Source: Gammaproteobacteria bacterium (GTDB taxonomy: Bacteria > Pseudomonadota > Gammaproteobacteria > JAABTG01). From it: 64,000 nucleotides of DNA. How positions within the stretch are numbered: position 1 is the stretch's first letter; the number at the start of each line of letters is the position of its first letter. The stretch is taken from NCBI GenBank assembly GCA_034522055.1, contig JAXHLS010000002.1:2933549-2997548 (forward strand), given 5' to 3'. Below are positions 51,184 through 57,861 of the stretch, piece by piece. A model generated the notes under the pieces. That model saw nothing but the letters and a program-made list of their open reading frames with translations, ran no database searches and had not been told where the DNA came from. The translations under genes were made by a program, and so were the position numbers.

Positions 51184-52536
51184 ATGACGCCGGCCGTGAA
51201 GGCGGCCGAGGTGGGGCGTATCACTTTCCGTCTCCACGAGTATGCCCATGACCCCTCGGCTGCGGCGTATGGCCTCGAGGCCGCGGAGAAGTTGGGTGTG
51301 GACCCCCAGCGGGTTTTCAAGACCCTGGTGGTGGAACTGGACGGCCGGACCCTGGCGGTGGGGCTGGTGCCGGTCTCGGGGATGCTGGGCATGAAGGCCA
51401 TCGCCCGGGCCGCCGGTGCCCGCAAGGCGGCCATGGCCGATGAGGCGGAGGTGCGGCGGGCCACGGGTTACGTGCTGGGCGGCGTGAGCCCCCTGGGACA
51501 GAAGAAGCGCCTGCGCACCTTCATCGACCGCTCCGCCCAGGGCTTTTCCACCATCCATGTCAGCGCCGGCCGCCGGGGCCTGGAGTTGGAGATCGCCCCC
51601 CAGGATCTGGTGCGCCTCACGGGGGGTGTGTTCGCGGCGCTGGTGCAACCGGCCCTGGGGGGGCAACCCGGCGCGGACGATACCCGACCCGCCGCCCAAT
51701 GGGGCGAGGCCTCGCCGCTCCACGACCCATGGATCCTGGCCCACTTCGAGGCCCGGCCCACGGATGTCCTCATCACCACCGCCCCCAAGGCGGGTACCAC
51801 CTGGATGCAGCAGATCCTCCATCAGTTGCGCAGCGGTGGCGACCCGGACTTCGCGGAGATCGACGGCGTGGTGCCGTGGCTGGAACGCCAGCGCCCCGGC
51901 CGGGACTGGCGGCAGATCCTTGCGGACTTCGAGGCCCTGCCGGACCCCCGGGTGTTCAAGACCCATTGCACCTGGGAACAGACTCCGGGCCGCGACACGG
52001 CCCGCATCATCCTCACCCTGCGGGACCCGCGGGACTGCTGCGTGAGCTTCTATCATCACCTGATGGACATGACCGACGCGGCCCTCTCCCGCACCGGACT
52101 CACGCGCCCCGCCACCATGGATGAACACGTGTCGGCCTGGCTGGCTTTCGGGGCGTGGTTCCGCAACGTCGCGAGTTGGTGGCCGCGGCGGGAGCGGGAC
52201 AATGTGCTCTTGTTGCCCTATGCCGATCTCAAGGCCGACCTGCCCGCTGCCTTGGGACAGATCCTGGATTTCCTCGGTTGGACGACCACGCAGGCGGAGC
52301 GGGCCCGGGTCCTGGAGTACGCCTCCTTTTCGTGGATGAAGGCCAACGCCCACCGCTTCGTGGGCCAGGGGGAGGACGGCGAGCCCGTCTTCCGTCCCGG
52401 CGGTTTCATCCGCAAGGGCCGGACCGGGGACTACCGGACCCATCTGTCTCCGGCGCAGGAGGCCCGCATACTGGAACGTTGCCGGGCGGAACTGCCCGCC
52501 GCCTGTTTGGCCTACCTGGGCCTGGACGCCGACTAA
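51184..52536 (+). CDS. Fusion of YbaK-type Cys-tRNA(Pro) deacylase and sulfotransferase
   Basis: One uninterrupted ORF of 450 residues joins two enzymes. Residues 1-155 are a YbaK/EbsC editing domain, with K46 in RVFKTLVVEL and the conserved GGVSPLG at 99-105. YbaK hydrolyses mischarged Cys-tRNA(Pro). Residues ~183-450 are a cytosolic-type sulfotransferase. It has the PAPS-binding loop TAPKAGTTW at 199-207, the second PAPS motif LTLRDPRDCCVSFYHH and a C-terminal KGRTGDYRTHLS that fits the family's RKG..GDW motif. The start at 51184 is the ATG after TATGCGCC. The 3' end overlaps the convergent SDR gene by 4 bp. The acceptor substrate is unknown. Confidence 0.9.
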   Translation: MTPAVKAAEVGRITFRLHEYAHDPSAAAYGLEAAEKLGVDPQRVFKTLVVELDGRTLAVGLVPVSGMLGMKAIARAAGARKAAMADEAEVRRATGYVLGGVSPLGQKKRLRTFIDRSAQGFSTIHVSAGRRGLELEIAPQDLVRLTGGVFAALVQPALGGQPGADDTRPAAQWGEASPLHDPWILAHFEARPTDVLITTAPKAGTTWMQQILHQLRSGGDPDFAEIDGVVPWLERQRPGRDWRQILADFEALPDPRVFKTHCTWEQTPGRDTARIILTLRDPRDCCVSFYHHLMDMTDAALSRTGLTRPATMDEHVSAWLAFGAWFRNVASWWPRRERDNVLLLPYADLKADLPAALGQILDFLGWTTTQAERARVLEYASFSWMKANAHRFVGQGEDGEPVFRPGGFIRKGRTGDYRTHLSPAQEARILERCRAELPAACLAYLGLDAD

Positions 52537-53240
52537 GCGCCGGCTGTACGCAGCGTTCCCATGCCACCATCCATGGCCACGATCTGACCGGTCATCCAAC
52601 TGGCGTCGTCGGAGAGTAGGAAGGCGATGAGGGCGGCTACCTTGTCCGCATCGCCGATGCTCCGGGCGGGGTGGCGGGCGGCCATGTCCTCACGCTTGCG
52701 CGCGCTGGACAGCAAGGGAGCGGCCAGGGGGGTGTCGACGAGGGAGGGGGCGACGGCATTGACGCGAATGGCGGGCGCGAGTTCCGCGGCGAGGGCCCGG
52801 GTGAGGCCCTCCACCGCTCCTTTCGCGCCCGAGATGGAGGCGTGATAGGGCATGCCCGTGGCAACGGCCACGCTGCTCATGGTCACCACCGCGGCGCTGC
52901 CCGCTTGCTTGAGATTCTTCAGATAGTGCTGGATCACCCGCACCGCACCGAGATAATTCACCTGCAGATCCGCCATGATCTGCTCGTTATTCAGCCGACT
53001 GAACGGCTTCAGGGTGATGGAGCCCGGCAGGTAGACCAGGCCGTCCAGCGGGCCATCCCAGTCCGGCAGGGCCGAAGAAAAATCGGTGACATCGCATGAC
53101 CAGTGGGCCGCCACGGCCGCCGTTGCGGGCCCCTCTTTACGGCGACTCATGCTGATCACCCCATGGCCTTCATCGCTGAGGCGACAAGCCAGCCCGAGGC
53201 CGATACCGGAGGTGGCCCCGACGATGAGGAAATTCTTCAT
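52533..53240 (-). CDS. Short-chain dehydrogenase/reductase
   Basis: A 235-residue classical SDR. The nucleotide-binding motif is GATSGIGLG near the N terminus. NYLGAV is present, the catalytic serine lies in VTMSSVAV, and YHASISGAKGA supplies the Tyr-x-x-x-Lys region as YHASISGAK. That spacing departs from the usual YxxxK, since the lysine is eight residues after the tyrosine. The C-terminal DGGMGTL tail is standard. The substrate is unknown. A 63-residue exported ORF overlaps its start by 4 bp. Confidence 0.88.
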   Translation of the reverse strand: MKNFLIVGATSGIGLGLACRLSDEGHGVISMSRRKEGPATAAVAAHWSCDVTDFSSALPDWDGPLDGLVYLPGSITLKPFSRLNNEQIMADLQVNYLGAVRVIQHYLKNLKQAGSAAVVTMSSVAVATGMPYHASISGAKGAVEGLTRALAAELAPAIRVNAVAPSLVDTPLAAPLLSSARKREDMAARHPARSIGDADKVAALIAFLLSDDASWMTGQIVAMDGGMGTLRTAGA

Positions 53241-53428
53241 CTGCGCGGTGCCTCCATGATGTCCCCGGCAGACGGGGCCGATAAATGTTCCTGTCCACCG
53301 GACTGAGGGGAGACGAAGGGGAGGGCGAGGATGCTCGCGTCAGCGCCGGCGGCCAGGAAACCCAGTAACAGCACGAGGCCGGACAGATTCCGGCCCCGTT
53401 TCGCTGCGATATTCGATTGCCTGTTCAT
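53237..53428 (-). CDS. Small hypothetical exported peptide
   Basis: A 63-residue ORF with a hydrophobic segment (LSGLVLLLGFLAAGADASIL) that looks like a signal peptide or anchor. It overlaps the SDR start by 4 bp (ATGA), which favours real translation upstream of the SDR. I do not recognise a family. Confidence 0.45.
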   Translation of the reverse strand: MNRQSNIAAKRGRNLSGLVLLLGFLAAGADASILALPFVSPQSGGQEHLSAPSAGDIMEAPRR

Positions 53429-53518
53429 GGGGAGCAGTACGCCGCACCGGCGGCCTCGGATCATGGGGCGTGAAGGGTGTGGCGAACGCTATCGCGAAGG
53501 AGCTGAACGGGCTCGGGT

Positions 53519-54043
53519 TCAGCTGCGGGCCCGCCGGGGTTCCACGATGACGGGGTCCCCCACCCTGATGGAGCCGTCCTCCACCACCGTGAGGCCGACG
53601 CCGCCGCGGTGGGCGAGGGCCTTCATGGTACCGGGGCCGAGCATGCGCTCGAGATAACCGCAGGGCGGACGCAGGCGGTGGAAGCGCAGCCGGGTCTCGC
53701 CGATGCGGATATGACAGTCCCGGAAGGCCGCCACGGGTATGCCGGCCACCACCAGGTTTCGTCGATGCTCGCCGCGGGAAAAGCACAGGCCGGATTGTTG
53801 CTCGGCCGCCTGCAGGTCCTCCAGGGTCACCAGGGTCACCTGGCAGCCGTCGGTGGCCCGCCAATGTCCAGCGCCATTGGCATAGCGGTCACGGGCCAGG
53901 CCCTGGCCGGCCACGGCATGCACGGCGTCCGCGGCCTCCATGGGTGCGCCGGCGACGGGAGCGAGGTAGATGGCCTTCAGAGTGCCGCGGAGGTCTTCCG
54001 GCGACCAATCCTGCAACCATGAGAACAGACGTCCTTTCACCAT
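53519..54043 (-). CDS. MOSC-domain protein
   Basis: A 174-residue MOSC protein. These domains are predicted to carry sulfur for molybdenum-cofactor-linked reactions. Landmarks are the cysteine-containing ATDGCQVTLVTLEDLQAAEQ, RGEHRRNLVVAGIPV, the conserved LRPPCGYLERMLGPGTMKAL with its cysteine, and GGVGLTVVEDGSIRVGD. It is a stand-alone MOSC like YiiM. The start at 54043 (ATGGTGAAAGG) is reasonable. Neighbours do not reveal a partner enzyme. Confidence 0.88.
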   Translation of the reverse strand: MVKGRLFSWLQDWSPEDLRGTLKAIYLAPVAGAPMEAADAVHAVAGQGLARDRYANGAGHWRATDGCQVTLVTLEDLQAAEQQSGLCFSRGEHRRNLVVAGIPVAAFRDCHIRIGETRLRFHRLRPPCGYLERMLGPGTMKALAHRGGVGLTVVEDGSIRVGDPVIVEPRRARS

Positions 54044-54063
54044 TTAATCGTTGCGAGTCGCTC

Positions 54064-54456
54064 TCAACCCCACTCACCACGGCCGTTGAGATGTTCGATG
54101 ACCCGTTGCATGCCCTCGAGACCGAGGCTCAACATGAGATCCAGCGGCGGCCTGCCGTTGAAATAGGGATGGGGGGTACTGACCCAGTAGTTGGCCATCT
54201 CCGTGCTCTGGGGGTGCATCTGTTGGAGGGCCTTATGGATAGTGAGGACGGCGCTCATATGCCTATGCAGGCGGGCCTCTTCCGCCTCGTCTAGGCCATC
54301 GCCGAAGCCCGCCAGCAGATGCCGGGGATCATCGTCAGCCGTTCCCATCAGCCGCGCCTGGCCCGCGGGCGGCACGCCCCAGTCCCGCATGACCTGCAAA
54401 ACAACGCGGGCCATATCCCGGCGTCGCTGGACATCCAAGTCGCTGATCGTGCCCAT
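54064..54456 (-). CDS. Xre/MbcA/ParS-type antitoxin (DUF2384), orphan
   Basis: A 130-residue protein with an N-terminal helical DNA-binding-like part and the C-terminal toxin-binding domain seen in MbcA/ParS antitoxins (YWVSTPHPYFNGRPPLDLML and LEGMQRVIEHLNGRG). The usual RES-type toxin gene should follow downstream, but the next gene in that direction is the MOSC protein. It is an orphan antitoxin or a regulator. Confidence 0.8.
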   Translation of the reverse strand: MGTISDLDVQRRRDMARVVLQVMRDWGVPPAGQARLMGTADDDPRHLLAGFGDGLDEAEEARLHRHMSAVLTIHKALQQMHPQSTEMANYWVSTPHPYFNGRPPLDLMLSLGLEGMQRVIEHLNGRGEWG

Positions 54457-54646
54457 GGGCGATTAAACCTGTCTGTGCTCAAAAACTGCAATCAAAGGCG
54501 AATATCCAGACTCTACACATCGGCTGGAGCTTGATCCATGGGGGACGCGGTGGCGTAGGGCACATGTCGACACGTCCCTGCTTACTGTTCCCTGCATCCC
54601 AGCATGGTGGGCAAGGTGATTGTGGAGGAGTAGTCCATACTCCACG

Positions 54647-54684
54647 GAGCCGCCGGCCCGCCCCGCGGGGTGGGCCGGCGGCTC
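54647..54684 (-). terminator. GC-rich hairpin after the ceramidase-family gene
   Basis: GAGCCGCCGGCCC pairs perfectly with GGGCCGGCGGCTC across a 12-base loop. It overlaps the stop region of the minus-strand ceramidase-family gene. There is no T tract, so termination strength is uncertain. Confidence 0.6.
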
Positions 54685-55363
54685 AGGGACAAGCGACCCC
54701 GGGTCGTGAACGCTGGTTATGCGCCGGGCCTGGCGGCCATGTCATGAGAAAGCGGGTGGTGAGATAGAGAACCAAACCGTTCAGCAGGTGCCACAGAAAA
54801 TGGGTGCCCACGGGGAGGGTGGCGCAGACGGCGTCGTCGATGCTGCGGAAGACCAGGGAGAGGGTGAATGCCAGCACCGCGATCGCCAACGGCCCGGCGC
54901 GGGCCGGTGCCAGGGTGCGGACGTGGATGGCCATGATCACCAGGGCCAGCCAGGCGGGCAGATAGAACACCGAGCCGTTGAGGAAATCCGCCGGCAGGGC
55001 CGCCTGCACACCCGCGTTGGCCCCGTGGAACGCCAGGAACAGCAGGGTCCCCGTGCCGAGGTCCGTGCGGGCCACCCGGACCAGATAGCTCACCAGAAAG
55101 ACGTTGATATAGAGGGTAATGGGTACCACGTCCATCATGGCGGACCAGGGCGTCGCCAGGGTATGCCACAGGAAACTGCCCACGCCGATGGAGAACACCA
55201 GGAAGATCAGCACCACCACCTCCCACGCCATGGGCGGCGGAGGCCGGCGTAGCGCTAGGCACAGCAGGGCGATGCCCGCGGCGATGAAGGCGAGGTTGGT
55301 GAGGGCGTTCACGGGCTCGGCCCAGAAGGCGTCCAGGGAGCGCTCGCAGTATTCCATGGTCAT
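54683..55363 (-). CDS. Ceramidase-family membrane protein
   Basis: A 226-residue protein with seven hydrophobic helices and the conserved residues of the alkaline ceramidase (CREST) superfamily: EPVNALTNLAFI, SFLWHTLATPWSAMMDVVPI and HFLWHLLNGLVLYL. These contain the histidines and aspartate that bind zinc. Bacterial members have unknown substrates. The start is ATG at 55363, or 55357. It diverges from the peroxiredoxin gene. Confidence 0.88.
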   Translation of the reverse strand: MTMEYCERSLDAFWAEPVNALTNLAFIAAGIALLCLALRRPPPPMAWEVVVLIFLVFSIGVGSFLWHTLATPWSAMMDVVPITLYINVFLVSYLVRVARTDLGTGTLLFLAFHGANAGVQAALPADFLNGSVFYLPAWLALVIMAIHVRTLAPARAGPLAIAVLAFTLSLVFRSIDDAVCATLPVGTHFLWHLLNGLVLYLTTRFLMTWPPGPAHNQRSRPGVACP

Positions 55364-55427
55364 CAGTTCCCGGCTGCTTCTCGCGCGCCCGGCCGAGGGG
55401 TGGAGGCTATCATGACAGGGGTTGGTT

Positions 55428-55464
55428 ATAGATAATAACTAACGATTTCATTGAAAGTTATCAT
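55428..55464 (+). promoter_or_regulatory. OxyR-type box
   Basis: Four tetramers ATAG-N7-CTAA-N7-ATTG-N7-TCAT match the spacing of the OxyR consensus (ATAG-N7-CTAT repeated), with 12 of 16 key bases. It lies 90 bp before the peroxiredoxin-glutaredoxin gene in an AT-rich promoter region. Confidence 0.6.
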
Positions 55465-55553
55465 TTTATTAATCATCCGCCTTTGGTTATGGTGTCATCC
55501 ATCGAGATAAAATTTAACCATCGATTCAACAGCAAACCATTCAGGAGGTTGTC

Positions 55554-56297
55554 ATGGATCCATTGAAAGAAGGTCAACGCGTACCCGATGCGGTGTTCCA
55601 CACCCGCCAGGGTCACGAATGGGTGGACGTGTCCACCGATGATATATTCAAGGGCAGGACGGTGGCGGTGTTCTCCCTGCCCGGGGCCTTCACACCCACC
55701 TGCTCGTCGTCCCACGTGCCGCGCTTCCACCAGCTGGCGCCCGCCTTCAAGGCCGCGGGGGTGGACGAGATCGTCTGCATCTCCGTCAACGACGCCTTCG
55801 TCATGAACGAGTGGGCGGCGGATCAGAAGGCGGACAACATCACCTTCCTCCCGGACGGCAACGGCGAGTTCACGGCGGGCATGGGATTGCTGGTGGACAA
55901 GGACGACCTGGGCTTCGGCAAGCGCTCCTGGCGCTACTCCATGCTGGTGAAGGACGGCGTCATCGACAAGATGTTCGTGGAGCCGGAACAGCCGGGCGAC
56001 CCCTTCGAGGTGTCCGATGCCGACACCATGCTGGCCTACATCGCCCCGGAGGCGGTCAAGCCCCTGGATGTCACGGTGTTCACCCGCAAGGGTTGCCCCT
56101 TCTGCGCCAAGGCCAAGGGCATGCTGCACGACGAGGGCATCGAGTTCGAGGAACTGGAACTCAACCGTGACTATACTGACCGTACCCTGCGGGCGGTGAC
56201 GGGGGGCGACATGGTGCCCCAGGTGTTCATCAACGGCGAACGGGTCGGAGGTTCCACCGATCTGGAGGCCTGGCTGGATGCCCGCGACGCCGCCTGA
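55554..56297 (+). CDS. Peroxiredoxin-glutaredoxin hybrid (Prx5/Grx)
   Basis: A 247-residue fusion that reduces hydroperoxides using glutathione. Residues 1-165 form a Prx5 domain with the peroxidatic cysteine C50 in GAFTPTC. Residues 172-245 form a glutaredoxin with CPFC (C181/C184) and the cis-proline motif VPQVFI. Such hybrids are typical of gammaproteobacteria and are often OxyR-regulated, which fits the upstream box. The start follows GGAGG at good spacing. Confidence 0.96.
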   Translation: MDPLKEGQRVPDAVFHTRQGHEWVDVSTDDIFKGRTVAVFSLPGAFTPTCSSSHVPRFHQLAPAFKAAGVDEIVCISVNDAFVMNEWAADQKADNITFLPDGNGEFTAGMGLLVDKDDLGFGKRSWRYSMLVKDGVIDKMFVEPEQPGDPFEVSDADTMLAYIAPEAVKPLDVTVFTRKGCPFCAKAKGMLHDEGIEFEELELNRDYTDRTLRAVTGGDMVPQVFINGERVGGSTDLEAWLDARDAA

Positions 56298-56466
56298 AAT
56301 GGTCCGCCGCGAGGATGGGCGGCGGCCGCAACGCCGCCCGCCGATTTGCGGTGATCCACGGATTACCGATGTGACCGAGCCATTTCACTACGTTTTTTTG
56401 CGGGAAACCGCGCGCCGTGAGGTCTAAAATTCAGCATCAGTCGGAACGGAGAACAGGGAGGCGGCG

Positions 56467-57093
56467 GTGACATCTGCGGGACGTACCGGCAATCAGGCGG
56501 CGGCGATGCTGGCGTGGGGCCTTGTGATCATGATGCTGGTCAGGGCCTATCCCGTTGGCGCCCAGGACTTTGGCCAAGGCGGTTATCCACTCGCGGGTGA
56601 AGACCATCCCTGGGCCCCGGGGGGTGCCGGCCAGGCCCTTTTCGCGGGCTTCGACCCGGCCCTGATGGGACCCGGCCTTGGCTCCTCCCCTGGTCCGGGG
56701 CATGGCCATGCCGGCGCCTACCCGGAGCCCTTCTCCTCCCATATCCCGTACGGTGCCTCGCCAGGGGGCTTCGGCCGGCCCGGCGGCTCGGGGTGGTATG
56801 GGTCCGGTGCCTCTGCTTACGGCGCTTGGGAAGGCCCTGTTCGAGCCCCTCTGTTTGAGCCCTGGACACCCGATTTTCCCGGCGCGCCGAATCCCCTCAA
56901 CACCCGTTCCGGGGGCAATCCGGAGATGGGGTTCTGGGAGGCGGCGCCCACCGCCTTTCGCTATCGGCGGGTGCCCGTCACCGGCGGGCCGAGCATCTAC
57001 GCCCACGGTTGGTATACGCCCTGGGGCGAATTCGAAGGGGTGTTGATCATCCGCGGCAATGCCCGTGGCCTGTCCCAGGGCCATGGTTATTGA
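56467..57093 (+). CDS. Secreted Gly/Pro-rich hypothetical protein
   Basis: A 208-residue protein with a signal peptide (MLAWGLVIMMLVRAYPVGA). The mature chain is rich in glycine, proline, tyrosine and alanine (GPGLGSSPGPGHGHAG, GSGWYGSGASAYG). The C-terminal third is more ordered (AFRYRRVPVTGGPSIYAHGW). No family is recognised. The start is GTG at 56467 after GGGAGG. Composition suggests an extracellular or envelope-associated protein. Confidence 0.6.
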   Translation: MTSAGRTGNQAAAMLAWGLVIMMLVRAYPVGAQDFGQGGYPLAGEDHPWAPGGAGQALFAGFDPALMGPGLGSSPGPGHGHAGAYPEPFSSHIPYGASPGGFGRPGGSGWYGSGASAYGAWEGPVRAPLFEPWTPDFPGAPNPLNTRSGGNPEMGFWEAAPTAFRYRRVPVTGGPSIYAHGWYTPWGEFEGVLIIRGNARGLSQGHGY

Positions 57094-57212
57094 GCCATGG
57101 CTTGGGGCATTGGAGTGGAGCCCTTGAGCCATGGTTTCGTGTTTTTATACCGGGGCTGCGGCGGGAGCATCGACCTTGGCTCATGGATCTCATGTCGAGG
57201 CAACATGGAACG

Positions 57213-57524
57213 ATGGAAAGACGTAAATCGAGCGAACAACGACGCCATCAACGTATATCGGCAACCTTTGTCACCGAGGTGTTCGAGCGCAACCGGCTGT
57301 CCGGCCGCTTCATGTCCCGCAACGTCAGTGCCGGGGGTATGTTCCTGGAGACCGGTTCTACCTTCCTCGCCCACGGCGACGACATCGAGCTGAATGTCAT
57401 GGTGTTCGGCGACCGATACCCCATGCGCGGCAGGGTGGTGCACCATGGCCCCGGCGGCGTCGGTATCAAGATGTCCCGTGTGGACGCCCATTATTACCGC
57501 GCCCTGATGTCCATGGTGGGATGA
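57213..57524 (+). CDS. PilZ-domain protein
   Basis: A single PilZ domain of 103 residues, probably a c-di-GMP receptor. The binding motif RRxxR is present as ERRKSSEQRRHQRI near the N terminus. The second motif is N.SAGGM (SRNVSAGGMFLETG). ATG at 57213 is preferred; in-frame ATGs at 57192 and 57183 would add a few residues. It lies about 120 bp after the secreted Gly-rich protein. Confidence 0.82.
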   Translation: MERRKSSEQRRHQRISATFVTEVFERNRLSGRFMSRNVSAGGMFLETGSTFLAHGDDIELNVMVFGDRYPMRGRVVHHGPGGVGIKMSRVDAHYYRALMSMVG

Positions 57525-57861
57525 AGGAACCTTATAGGGGGGATCCACCCCGGTCCTACGCGCCGGCCGCTCGGCCACGGCGGCGACCACCCCCGGCGGG
57601 TCCCGCAGATCCTCCAGCTTGTCCAGGAAGCGCTACAGCACTCGGGCGTCCCCGAGGGCCCGGTGGCGGGCCTCGCCCCCCAGGCCGTGACGGGCGATGA
57701 GGCTGCCCAGGGTGTGCTCGATGGCCGCCAACCCGGTCGCCTAATCGATGGTGTCCCGGGATCGCGCTTGACAGGCGCCTCGTCGGACCTTAAAAAGAAG
57801 CCGCAAGGCCGGCAAGGACAAGAGGCCGAATAGGCAATCCATTCAGACAAGGAGGTCTGTC
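57525..57861 (-). pseudogene. Decayed 3'-5' exonuclease fragment
   Basis: On the minus strand, about 57532-57745 reads IARHGLGGEARHRALGDARVL then a stop codon and RFLDKLEDLRDPPG. This is the C-terminal part of a DnaQ/epsilon-like exonuclease (HRALGDA motif). It has an in-frame stop and lacks the N-terminal active-site residues. The gene-free remainder up to the secretion operon holds the AAGGAGGT ribosome site of the next gene. Confidence 0.6.

Noticed and set aside
50805-51464. 219-residue minus-strand ORF between the stomatin and the fusion gene
   Set aside because: Mostly antisense to the YbaK domain. The short non-overlapping part has no recognisable motif.
53340-53864. Alternative 174-residue ORF overlapping the MOSC gene
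   Set aside because: Out-of-frame shadow. The MOSC frame carries the conserved cysteine motif and a better start.
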